Assembly: GCA_016867455.1 (NCBI GenBank)
Contig: VGJJ01000005.1
Span: forward strand, 1-37,010
DNA length: 37,010 nucleotides
Origin: Candidatus Iainarchaeum sp.
GTDB taxonomy: Archaea > Iainarchaeota > Iainarchaeia > Iainarchaeales > VGJJ01
Direction: 5' to 3'
Below the pieces are notes generated by a model that saw nothing but the letters and a program-made list of their open reading frames with translations, was not told the DNA's origin and did not search any database. The stretch's first letter is position 1, and each line of letters begins with the position of its first letter. This document shows, piece after piece, positions 9,847 through 18,367 of the stretch. Both the position numbers and the translations under genes were made by a program.

Positions 9847-9884
9847 GGGTTTTTTGATCAAACTTTTTTCTCAAAAAAGTTTGG
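9847..9884 (+). repeat. Dispersed GATC hairpin element, copy 2
   Basis: GGGTTTTTTGATCAAACTTTTTT-CTC-AAAAAAGTTTGG; 11-bp perfect stem; overlaps the 3' end of the RNase HII gene. Confidence 0.75.
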
Positions 9885-10530
9885 TTTGGTAGCGCGCATC
9901 CATTAATCGCACATTCGTTCCCCACTTTTGCCGCGCACAATCGGGAAGGGTTTGATTTTGTTCCAAATATTTTTTCAAAAAAGTAATGGTCCGTTCATCA
10001 TGCGAGTATCCCGAACCAATGTCTCCGAAGGAATGGTATTTTTTCTGCAAGTTTTTGATAACCTCATCACGTTCAACCTTGGCCAAAATGGACGCGGCGG
10101 AAACAATTGGATAATTCACATCCGCCTTGTGTTCGGCGACAATTTTAGGTTGGTAAGAGAGATAATTCTCTATCCTCCGGGCAAAGTTGCTCGCTAATGG
10201 GTCGGGAGAATCCACGTAAACCAAATCCGGTTTAACGGGAAGGTCATTCAACAATAAACCTATTTTCATGGCCTCAATTTCATTCAGGGAATCACGTTCC
10301 ATGAGCACGTCCATCTCATTCGCGGAGAGGTGATACGTTGCATAATGAGAAAGGGTTTCCTTCATGAGGGGGTATAATCGCTCACGCTCACTTTCAACCA
10401 GGAGCTTAGAGTCCCGAGCCCCCATTTCGTGGAGAATGTCCTCCTTTTCCGAAGGAATAACGGCTACCGCTAAGACCATGGGTCCAATCGCCGGGCCGCG
10501 GCCGGCTTCATCTACTCCTGCAATGAGCAT
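9871..10530 (-). CDS. rnhB: Ribonuclease HII
   Basis: MLIAGVDEAGRGPAIGPMVLA start (track ORF extends to 10602 but homologous sequence begins here); YVDSPD, EHKADVNYPIVSAASILAKVERDE. Confidence 0.95.
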   Translation of the reverse strand: MLIAGVDEAGRGPAIGPMVLAVAVIPSEKEDILHEMGARDSKLLVESERERLYPLMKETLSHYATYHLSANEMDVLMERDSLNEIEAMKIGLLLNDLPVKPDLVYVDSPDPLASNFARRIENYLSYQPKIVAEHKADVNYPIVSAASILAKVERDEVIKNLQKKYHSFGDIGSGYSHDERTITFLKKYLEQNQTLPDCARQKWGTNVRLMDARYQTKLF

Positions 10531-10644
10531 GAGAAACGAATACGTGAAAGACCCTCTTAAAACGGTGCCTGGGGAAGGGTTAAACGTGAAAAACGAGGGC
10601 AAAGGATGCCTTTAAAAGCCTTGTTTGGGACTTTTGATAGTATT

Positions 10645-10908
10645 ATGATGCACGGCATTTTGAAGAATTATCGACGCGGACGCAACACGCAACACCCCAC
10701 GCAGTACATCGTGGAAGTGGATGGAATTGAGACTCGAGCAAAAGCCTCAACCTTGAATGGTAAAAAGGTCACCTGGAAGAGCGTGGCCGAGAAAGCCATC
10801 ACCGGAAAAATCATGGCCGCCCACGGAAATTCGGGGGCCGTACGCGTGAAGTTTGACAAAGGATTACCCGGACAAGCCATTGGAACACGCGTGAGTGTAT
10901 CCGAGTAA
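10645..10908 (+). CDS. rpl35ae: Ribosomal protein L35Ae
   Basis: HGILKNYRRGRNTQHPTQYIVEVDG...GKKVTWKS...GKIMAAHGNSGAVRVKFDKGLPGQAIGTRV. Confidence 0.93.
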   Translation: MMHGILKNYRRGRNTQHPTQYIVEVDGIETRAKASTLNGKKVTWKSVAEKAITGKIMAAHGNSGAVRVKFDKGLPGQAIGTRVSVSE

Positions 10909-10917
10909 AACAGACGC

Positions 10918-11670
10918 ATGTCTCGTGAACCATTCTCCCGCATTTTGGTGGGATGCCCCACCGCCATGGTGAAGAACGATTCTATCCGCGCCTACATGAA
11001 GGGATTAGAATCACTTACTTATCCCCAATTTGACGTGGTGTTAGAAGACAACTCACTCACAACTGACTACGCGGAAAAATTACGATGGCTGGGAGAAAAA
11101 TTCCGCGAGAAAAGACCCGAGTGCGGGTTTAGAGTCATCCACTCCGGACACATTTCTCCCCGCGTGAGGGAACGCATCGTGCACGGACGCAATGCGATTC
11201 GTGAAATCGTATTACGCGAAAAATATGATTACTTTTTTTCATTAGAACAAGACATTGTATGCCCCCCGGACACGATTCAAAAACTGTTAACCCATCAAAA
11301 ACAAGTCGTGGGGGGAGTGTATTACAATAAAGTATTTTTAGGCGGAAAAGAACAACGCACGCCCGTGCTCATGACATATCCCAACGATGAAGCAAAAAAA
11401 GAACACCGCGCCGAATGGGTTGGATTTACCGCACTTTTTCCCTCACGCATCATGGAAGTAGCGAGCATTGGATTAGGGTGCTTGCTTATTTCACGCAACA
11501 CGTTGGAAAAAATACCCTTCCGTTACAAGGAAGAAGATGCTGCATTTGATGACATGTATTTTGCCATGGATATGCACCGGGAAAATATTCCATGCTATGC
11601 GGACACATCCATTTTGTGTGAACACTATTTTAATGAGGCATTCAAACACACTTCGTCTGAAAAATTTTGA
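10918..11670 (+). CDS. GT-A-like putative glycosyltransferase, paralog 1
   Basis: RILVGCPTA...LTYPQFDVVLEDNS...YDYFFSLEQDIVCPPDTI...CEHYFNEAF; paralogous to 11680-12420 and 21058-21802. Confidence 0.7.
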   Translation: MSREPFSRILVGCPTAMVKNDSIRAYMKGLESLTYPQFDVVLEDNSLTTDYAEKLRWLGEKFREKRPECGFRVIHSGHISPRVRERIVHGRNAIREIVLREKYDYFFSLEQDIVCPPDTIQKLLTHQKQVVGGVYYNKVFLGGKEQRTPVLMTYPNDEAKKEHRAEWVGFTALFPSRIMEVASIGLGCLLISRNTLEKIPFRYKEEDAAFDDMYFAMDMHRENIPCYADTSILCEHYFNEAFKHTSSEKF

Positions 11671-11679
11671 GGAAAAAAA

Positions 11680-12420
11680 ATGAATACGCATCCGCCACGA
11701 ATTCTAGTGGGTTGCCCCACGCACGAATTAAAGAGCGATTCCATTGAACCATTTTTGAGGGGAATTGAACAATTAACATACACCAACTTCGACGTATTAT
11801 TGGAAGACAATTCCCCCACTCCAATGTATTCGCAGCGAATTCAAGAGTGGGGAAATCATTGGATGAAAAACCATCCCGGGCAATTATTTGAAATCATTCA
11901 CACGGAAAAACCAGATGATAGCGCACGACAACGCATTGTGCACGGCAGAAATCTCCTGCGTCAACGAGTATTGAGTAAAAAATATGATTATTTTTTTTCA
12001 CTCGAACAAGATATTATTCCCCCAACGGATATTATTGAAACGTTATTATCGCGTAACCAAAAAATAGTGAGTGCAACCTACCTTAATCGAAAAAATATTC
12101 CAACCGGATATCGAATTGAAATAATGGCGGGGTATTACCACAATGAGGGTGAAAAAAACAAAGGAGTGTTTCGCGATTATGGATTCAATCTCATTCTCCC
12201 ATCGCGACTCATGAAAGTGGATTATACGGGATTAGGATGCATGCTCATTGCTCGCGAAATATTGGAAAAAATTTCATTCAGAGTAGAAACCAACACCCCG
12301 CACTGCGATGATATGTTATTTTGCATGGATGCCCAAAAAAATGGGTACGAAATATACTTGGACACGCATGCGTGGTGTTTACACTTATTTAATGACGCAT
12401 TCAAAAAAACAAACTATTAG
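11680..12420 (+). CDS. GT-A-like putative glycosyltransferase, paralog 2 (tandem)
   Basis: RILVGCPTHELKSDSIEPFLRGIEQLTYTNFDVLLEDNS...KYDYFFSLEQDIIPPTDII...CLHLFNDAF. Confidence 0.7.
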   Translation: MNTHPPRILVGCPTHELKSDSIEPFLRGIEQLTYTNFDVLLEDNSPTPMYSQRIQEWGNHWMKNHPGQLFEIIHTEKPDDSARQRIVHGRNLLRQRVLSKKYDYFFSLEQDIIPPTDIIETLLSRNQKIVSATYLNRKNIPTGYRIEIMAGYYHNEGEKNKGVFRDYGFNLILPSRLMKVDYTGLGCMLIAREILEKISFRVETNTPHCDDMLFCMDAQKNGYEIYLDTHAWCLHLFNDAFKKTNY

Positions 12421-12429
12421 GCGCGTGCA

Positions 12430-14082
12430 TTAGTGAGAGAGATAAATCTCAAACACGACGCAGGGGAAAGGAATTCCAATCATTGAAAGAACACGCGGGT
12501 GCATTTCTCCTAGGAAGCCGTGAAATTTTCCCACGTTCACATTGGCCGCGCGACCATCAATGAAACCACTCAACACGGCAGGAGTGTACGTGGGTTTTTC
12601 TCCCAAAAAAGAGGATATCGCATCAACATATCCTTTCATTTCATCAAATGTCGCGGAGGCGTGGGCGAGGACTAAACACAATTTATCATGCGTCCTCGTC
12701 CCCGTGTCGGTGTTGGAATGAATATCCACTATTTGATCCAACTCAAACAATTTGAAAGGTGCTTTCTGGCTGCGGTTGCTCAACAATGCACGAATGGTTT
12801 CTGGGTAAAGCATATTGCGCACCATCGTGAGACCCTGTTCTTTGGCCAAACCAAGTTTAACATGAGGAGTTTCCGCACGTTCAAATGAAGTAAAGTGATA
12901 CTCATGTGAGGTGAGAGCCCAGGAAATAACCTCGTGAAAACCAAGCCCTGTGACGCACGTGCGAACATCCTCATTCAAACGCGTTTGACGCAAAACACCG
13001 CCGCGCGTGGACACGTTAACGGGCAATGGAGACAAATTATCAAAACCATACGCACGCGCCACATCATCCATCACGTCGTGGGGATGTAACACGTCCACGC
13101 GAAAGGAAGGACACTCAACCACGAGTTGTTTGGCATTAGACTTGACAACACGATAGAGCATGCGTTCGAGCAATTCCATTGTTTGCGCGGAAGTGAGGGT
13201 GGTTCCCAACAATGCGTTGAGAGCATCCAATTCAATCGTCTGCGTTATTTTCCCCAACTCAGGAGTTGTACGTGGAAAATTTTCGGTGGGATATTGCACG
13301 TTAACCTGGTAAATTTCCCCATTCATATCGGAAAATAGGTACGCGAGAATATCCAGGATTACCGAAACGGCCGGCCAATAGTGTCCGGAAACTTCCACAA
13401 AGAGGTCGCGATCATGAAGAGTCACTTGTCCCACATTGTGTGAATTAATAATGGGGGGCATGGACAAAACAGTCCCCATACTGTCGCGAAACACAGGAAA
13501 CACGGGCATTTCTTCCAACAAGTGAGCATATTTTTTCCCCGTAGGATGTTCACGCAAAATGTCTCTTCCAGTCAACATTTTTTCTAAACCCAAGGGTTGG
13601 AATGAAATCTTCTCCGGAGACTGTGCTTGAAACGTAATGGGCCAATGAATTTTTTTCAAGGGATAAATACCAATCGCAGCCTTTTTTCGTTCACGCGCAA
13701 ATGTCGCGTGAATCTTTTCCTGCACCCAAATCAACTCATCCAATTTCTCCTGGTTGAGCGAAATATTCTTCACGACCAACGCAGCCGTATAGGGACGCAC
13801 GCCCGCCACACTCGCGTCAACATTCAACACATACGCGGATTTTTTACGCTCAACGAGTGGAAAACCCTTCACGTGACCCAAATACGCGTTGAGTACCCGT
13901 GCCACGCCGGCAGTGGAAACCATGTCGGGACGATCCGCAGTAATATCAATCTTCAACGCATCGGGATTTTTTTCATCCAACTCATGACCCATTTGAAAAA
14001 GAGTTTGCTCCAGTTTCTCGATGGTAATGGGCTTCGTCAAATAGTGGTTCAATTTTTCCAAAGAGGTATCAACGTTTACCAT
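12430..14082 (-). CDS. pheT: Phenylalanyl-tRNA synthetase beta subunit (archaeal type)
   Basis: KIDITADRPDMVSTAGVARVLNAYLG; INSHNVGQVT; HDVMDDVARAYGFDNL; VRNMLYPETIRALLSNR; FLGEMHPRVL. Confidence 0.95.
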   Translation of the reverse strand: MVNVDTSLEKLNHYLTKPITIEKLEQTLFQMGHELDEKNPDALKIDITADRPDMVSTAGVARVLNAYLGHVKGFPLVERKKSAYVLNVDASVAGVRPYTAALVVKNISLNQEKLDELIWVQEKIHATFARERKKAAIGIYPLKKIHWPITFQAQSPEKISFQPLGLEKMLTGRDILREHPTGKKYAHLLEEMPVFPVFRDSMGTVLSMPPIINSHNVGQVTLHDRDLFVEVSGHYWPAVSVILDILAYLFSDMNGEIYQVNVQYPTENFPRTTPELGKITQTIELDALNALLGTTLTSAQTMELLERMLYRVVKSNAKQLVVECPSFRVDVLHPHDVMDDVARAYGFDNLSPLPVNVSTRGGVLRQTRLNEDVRTCVTGLGFHEVISWALTSHEYHFTSFERAETPHVKLGLAKEQGLTMVRNMLYPETIRALLSNRSQKAPFKLFELDQIVDIHSNTDTGTRTHDKLCLVLAHASATFDEMKGYVDAISSFLGEKPTYTPAVLSGFIDGRAANVNVGKFHGFLGEMHPRVLSMIGIPFPCVVFEIYLSH

Positions 14083-15610
14083 GAGAAAATTCCTCCTTTT
14101 TCACTAAACCGTGCTTCACACCCGAATACGAACGAATGAAATCCACATCGACGTCGGGACCCATGATTTCCTTAATCGTATTTTTCTCATAGAGCATCAT
14201 GACAATGCGTTCGAGTCCAAAACCCCACGCAATCACGGGTACATCAATACCAAAAGGGGAAAGACTTTCTTTGCGAAACATTCCCGAATTAATGATTTCA
14301 ACCCACTTCCCTAGTTGCGGGTTGTACGCCGCCGACTCCATGCTGGGCTCCGTGTAGGGATTATAGGTAGGCTTGAAACGCACTTTAGTAAAGCCCAATT
14401 TAGCATAGAACTCTCGAATAATTCCCATCAAGTGACGCAGATTTAATCCTTCTCCCATGACAAACCCTTCGACTTGATGAAACTCAGCTAAGTGAGTGGC
14501 ATCAATGGCTTCATTTCGAAAAATTCTACCAATCGCAAATTTTTTCTGCGGTTGTTGAGGATGCAGAGCAAACTCACGAAACGTAGTGGCAGTCGTATGC
14601 GTGCGCAACAATAATTGTGCCGCGACGCGGGGATCCCACTCATACCCAAAACCTTTCGAACCCGTTTTACCACCGTGCTCATGCAATGCTTTCACCCGTT
14701 TAACGAGATCGGGGTTATCCAACACTGCACGCCCCGGAAGATAAAATGTATCCTGCACCTCACGTGCGGGATGATCCTGCGGAATGAACATCGCATCCAT
14801 GTTCCAAAAGGCACTCTCGACTAATCCGGAAGACATTTCATCAAAGCCCAATTCAACCATGATTTGACGAACATCCCGCATGACATTACGTAAAGGATGA
14901 ATTCTCCCCGGCCAACGCTCTTCCACGCCCAACGTGACATCATAGGGCTTGAACGAGGCATTTTTCCACGAACCACTCTGCAACAATTGAGGAGTGAGCA
15001 CCCCAATCTGCGCCGTGGAAGAAGGAATTTTCCCACTATCAAGAAGGGACAATCCTTCCGGGGTAATGCGCACACGCTCAACGGTATGCGTTTTACTCTG
15101 AATGAGGCCGCGAGCACTCAACTCCGTAATAACATTCGAGTGCGCGTGAATATCCTCTCCCCGCGAAACAGCTTGCAAGACATGAAACAACGGAGAATGA
15201 TCCGCAGACTTTTTACCCGCGTCCGTTAAACGAATGAGTGTCTGATTATTTTTACTCTCAAGGGTTATCCAATTGGAACGCTTGGCCAAACCAAACGCAG
15301 CCGAGAACGCTTGAGGATTAGTCGAAAAATGACCACGCAACGCGTTCATATCTAACGCATTGTCGCGCAAAACATGACACAAGAGCTGTTCCGGCAAACC
15401 ATTTGACGAAAGGGCGTCTTCTCCTGATTTAGAGACGAACCACTTCTCTTTTTTTTCACGAGAAACAACAACCAAGGACTTTTCACTCAAATCGCCTAAC
15501 ACACGGCGCACAGCATCCGGGGAAAGGGAAGCTGATTCAGCAATAGAAGAAAGGGAGTGTTCTTTCCCATCACGCAACACGCTCAACAATAATAGGGCGG
15601 GGTCAGACAT
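14069..15610 (-). CDS. pheS: Phenylalanyl-tRNA synthetase alpha subunit
   Basis: HPLRNVMRDVRQIMVELGFDEM, FIPQDHPAREVQDTFYLP, RTHTTATTFREFA, GRIFRNEAIDATHLAEFHQVEGFV, WGFGLERIVMM. Overlaps pheT by 14 nt. Confidence 0.96.
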   Translation of the reverse strand: MSDPALLLLSVLRDGKEHSLSSIAESASLSPDAVRRVLGDLSEKSLVVVSREKKEKWFVSKSGEDALSSNGLPEQLLCHVLRDNALDMNALRGHFSTNPQAFSAAFGLAKRSNWITLESKNNQTLIRLTDAGKKSADHSPLFHVLQAVSRGEDIHAHSNVITELSARGLIQSKTHTVERVRITPEGLSLLDSGKIPSSTAQIGVLTPQLLQSGSWKNASFKPYDVTLGVEERWPGRIHPLRNVMRDVRQIMVELGFDEMSSGLVESAFWNMDAMFIPQDHPAREVQDTFYLPGRAVLDNPDLVKRVKALHEHGGKTGSKGFGYEWDPRVAAQLLLRTHTTATTFREFALHPQQPQKKFAIGRIFRNEAIDATHLAEFHQVEGFVMGEGLNLRHLMGIIREFYAKLGFTKVRFKPTYNPYTEPSMESAAYNPQLGKWVEIINSGMFRKESLSPFGIDVPVIAWGFGLERIVMMLYEKNTIKEIMGPDVDVDFIRSYSGVKHGLVKKEEFSHGKR

Positions 15611-15717
15611 ACTAGTATTAGGGGTCGAATGAACGTTTTAAACCCCAATCTGCCAACGCAGGCAAGGTAAACTTGCGAAGAGGAAACGTATTTATGGAGG
15701 CAAGCCATGGTTTCCCC

Positions 15718-16185
15718 ATGAAAACCAACCAACTGCCCCTCATCCTAATCATGATAACCACCCTCTTACTTTCAGGATGCGTGAACGAAAACACTACAGG
15801 AAACAACCCCACTTCCGGAAATCAAAATATGCCCAGCACGGGTAAGTTTGTGGCAGGAGCCACGTGTGAAATAGATGAAGACTGCGTGTATGCACTAAAT
15901 GCGTACCCCATTCAAAAATGCATTTCAGCCAATTGCCCACCCCCCGAAGCGGAACAACCCGAACCCGGAAATCCCGCGTATGAGTGGACGGACGCATACC
16001 TAGATGAGTGTGTGAACAACACTCAACTGAATGGAACGAATATGCAGGGAGAACCCCTCCAAATTGACAAACGAAACGCAAATTGTGCATGTGAAGCCGT
16101 CAATTTACCCGGAACCAGTATCGATGGACAAAAAATCTGCCGGAAAAAAATAGTGGAAACGATTCCGGAAGATAGTGGCATTTAA
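15718..16185 (+). CDS. Putative lipoprotein
   Basis: MKTNQLPLILIMITTLLLSGC lipobox; Cys-containing secreted domain. ORF track starts further upstream at 15673. Confidence 0.65.
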   Translation: MKTNQLPLILIMITTLLLSGCVNENTTGNNPTSGNQNMPSTGKFVAGATCEIDEDCVYALNAYPIQKCISANCPPPEAEQPEPGNPAYEWTDAYLDECVNNTQLNGTNMQGEPLQIDKRNANCACEAVNLPGTSIDGQKICRKKIVETIPEDSGI

Positions 16186-16265
16186 TATCAACGAAAAAAA
16201 AGTATACAAAATAAAAAAATAAAAATACTAAAATGAAAAGCAATGATGAGTGAGTGGCCGCGGGT

Positions 16266-17075
16266 TTATTCCAAACCCAGCAAGGCCATCATCACCAAAA
16301 TTCCAAGACCAAACGCGAGCAATTGTCCCGCGGACTTTTTCCACGCGACTTTCTTATGGAGTTCGGGAATCAAATCACTCCCCGCAATATACAAAAAAGA
16401 ACCCGCAGCGAAAGGAACCAACCAGACGGAAAAACCCGTAATCATTTCACCCAAAGCAAAAACTAATACGGTGCCTAAAACGGCTGTGAGAGCGGTGACC
16501 AAATTGAGCGTTAAGGCTTCGCGTGTGGAAAAACCACCGTGCAGCAACACTCCGAAATCACCAATCTCTTGAGGAATTTCATGAAAAATAACCGCCAACG
16601 TAGTGGCAATACCCGTGGGAATACTGATAACATACGCGGCACCAATGACAATACCATCAATAAAATTATGCACCGCATCCCCCACTAAATTTACCCACGC
16701 AAAGGAATGCTTATGGTGCGCGTGCGCATGTGCATGAGGGGAAGCGTGATGATGCAAATGCAACTCTTCCTCATCTTCCTCCGTCTCCGTATAATGACAG
16801 TGTCTCCAATGAATAATTTTCTCAACCAGAAACATGACAATAATTCCAGCCAACACAGCCAATGAAACATCCACCCCAAAACCAAGCTCTTCCACCGCTT
16901 CCGGGAGCAAATGAATCAACGCATCACCGAACAATGCACCCGCAGCAAACGCGACTACATACACGAGGAAACTCTTCAAGCGCTTTTGATTCAACGAAAG
17001 AGTAACCAATCCAATCAACGAAATGAGACTCGCTCCGATAACGGAAAGAAGGGCATACATCAAATTAACATCCAT
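16266..17075 (-). CDS. ZIP-family metal transporter with His-rich loop
   Basis: AFAAGALFGDALIHLLPEA; loop HLHHHASPHAHAHAHHKH; DAVHNFIDGIVIGAAY; AVIFHEIPQEIGDFGVLLHGG. Confidence 0.93.
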   Translation of the reverse strand: MDVNLMYALLSVIGASLISLIGLVTLSLNQKRLKSFLVYVVAFAAGALFGDALIHLLPEAVEELGFGVDVSLAVLAGIIVMFLVEKIIHWRHCHYTETEEDEEELHLHHHASPHAHAHAHHKHSFAWVNLVGDAVHNFIDGIVIGAAYVISIPTGIATTLAVIFHEIPQEIGDFGVLLHGGFSTREALTLNLVTALTAVLGTVLVFALGEMITGFSVWLVPFAAGSFLYIAGSDLIPELHKKVAWKKSAGQLLAFGLGILVMMALLGLE

Positions 17076-17172
17076 GAGAACAACCTCTTCACAAAAAAGG
17101 AACTATTAGTTTTTAAGCACAATGTTAATAACTTTTCTTAGTAATAGAACAAAAATTAAAACGGGAAAAAAA

Positions 17173-17559
17173 ATGAGCGAAATCATCAGCATGTCCATGG
17201 ACGAAGCCACGCTGCGCGACTTAGATACGTTACAGAAAAGCATGGGTTTTTCAGGAAGAAGTGAAACGATTCGGCAGTGCATTCGCCTCTTTGCCAACGA
17301 CCAAAAACAAAGCCGTCAACTCCATGGAGAAATAAACGGAGTGCTACTCATTGTACACCCTGACGAGGCAACGGAACACGTCTCAGAGACGCGACATGAA
17401 TACCAGCACGTCATCAAAACCCAAATCCACAACCACCTCGAAAACCACACTTGTTTAGAGTTATTCATCATCAAGGGAGCCGCTGAAACCGTGAAAAAAC
17501 TCGCTAATAGCCTGCAAACCAGCAAAAAAGTAAACCTAGTCAAACTCCTCGTGGTGTGA
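17173..17559 (+). CDS. NikR-like ribbon-helix-helix metal-responsive regulator
   Basis: MSEIISMSMDEATLRDLDTLQKSMGFSGRSETIRQCIRLF RHH domain; C-terminal HEYQHVIKTQIHNHLENHTCLELFIIKG with NikR-like His/Cys pattern. Confidence 0.85.
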   Translation: MSEIISMSMDEATLRDLDTLQKSMGFSGRSETIRQCIRLFANDQKQSRQLHGEINGVLLIVHPDEATEHVSETRHEYQHVIKTQIHNHLENHTCLELFIIKGAAETVKKLANSLQTSKKVNLVKLLVV

Positions 17560-17584
17560 AAAAAACCAACAACCAAAAACAACC

Positions 17585-17592
17585 TTTATAAT
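17585..17592 (+). promoter_or_regulatory. TATA box-like element
   Basis: TTTATAAT in non-coding sequence; no CDS starts nearby downstream. Confidence 0.5.
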
Positions 17593-17611
17593 AGGAATGA
17601 GACGCACAATC

Positions 17612-17700
17612 CTATAGCAGGCTGCATTGGAACTATTTTTTTCAAAGATAGCCGAGGGCAACCTGCGTTTGGCAAAAGCAAGGTCAGTCCATAGTCGGGT
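17612..17700 (+). ncRNA. Candidate non-coding RNA upstream of tRNA-Ser
   Basis: Predicted TSS about 25 nt after the TATA box; contains AGG-GCAA-CCT GNRA-type hairpin flanked by GCC.../...GGC; no convincing ORF. Confidence 0.3.
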
Positions 17701-17727
17701 TTTGATCAAACTTTTCTCAAAAGTTTG
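17697..17727 (+). repeat. Dispersed GATC hairpin element, copy 3
   Basis: GGGTTTTGATCAAACTTTT-CTC-AAAAGTTTG; 9-bp stem whose last base is tRNA position 1. Confidence 0.75.
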
Positions 17728-17810
17728 CGGAGTTGGCAGAGTGGTCTATAGCGGCAGCCTGCTAAGCTGTTCTGGGAAACCAGGCGAGGGTTCGAATCCC
17801 TCACTCCGCG
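17727..17810 (+). tRNA. tRNA-Ser (anticodon GCT)
   Basis: Acceptor GCGGAGT/ACTCCGC, anticodon arm GCAGC-CTGCTAA-GCTGT, long variable arm CTGG-GAAA-CCAG, T-arm GAGGG-TTCGAAT-CCCTC, discriminator G. Confidence 0.95.
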
Positions 17811-17812
17811 CT

Positions 17813-18367
17813 CTATTTTTTCATGAAGCGTTTCGTAGGTTTAATTCTCACAAACGCATCACGAAAAGGACTCGTTGGTTTTTGTGAGGATAAACGAACT
17901 TGTACTGCGGATGAAACACCTGTTCGTGCTTTTAGTGCGCGATTACGTGCAACAATTTCTTCAATATGCTGCACCATGCGGGGATTGTTATGCAACAAGT
18001 GTATGAGAGGCATTCCTTTTTGACGCGCTAACAAAAAAATTTGTTCAATCATTTTCTTAGGAATGTCTTTTCCTCGTTCTTCTTTTCGAACAAAATATTC
18101 TAACGTAGTCAAATATTCCCGATTACGTGAACGAGGAAAATAACTATACCACACATACCCAACAGGCTTTTTCCCGCGATAAACGAGCAAAAAGCCATAA
18201 CCAATAGCAGCAAGTTCAGCAAAACGCTTTTGAGAAAGGACAGATTTTGGATATTGTAAACGCCACAACGAATTCAAATCGTGGTAAAGGGAAGTATCAC
18301 TCCGATCCCACACCGCGTAACGCAATGGAAGCACATGCTTGAGAGCAGGAGTCGTTGATTCACTCAT
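17813..18367 (-). CDS. GNAT-like acetyltransferase
   Basis: GYGFLLVYRGKKPVGYVWYSYF...TLEYFVRKEERGKDIPKKMIEQIFLLARQKGMPLIHLL. Start taken as ATG at 18367, giving ATGA overlap with the upstream CDS (track ORF begins 18394). Confidence 0.5.
   Translation of the reverse strand: MSESTTPALKHVLPLRYAVWDRSDTSLYHDLNSLWRLQYPKSVLSQKRFAELAAIGYGFLLVYRGKKPVGYVWYSYFPRSRNREYLTTLEYFVRKEERGKDIPKKMIEQIFLLARQKGMPLIHLLHNNPRMVQHIEEIVARNRALKARTGVSSAVQVRLSSQKPTSPFRDAFVRIKPTKRFMKK

Noticed and set aside
17627-17887. 86-aa ORF spanning the candidate ncRNA, hairpin repeat and tRNA-Ser
   Set aside because: Runs straight through a confident tRNA gene; no domain similarity.
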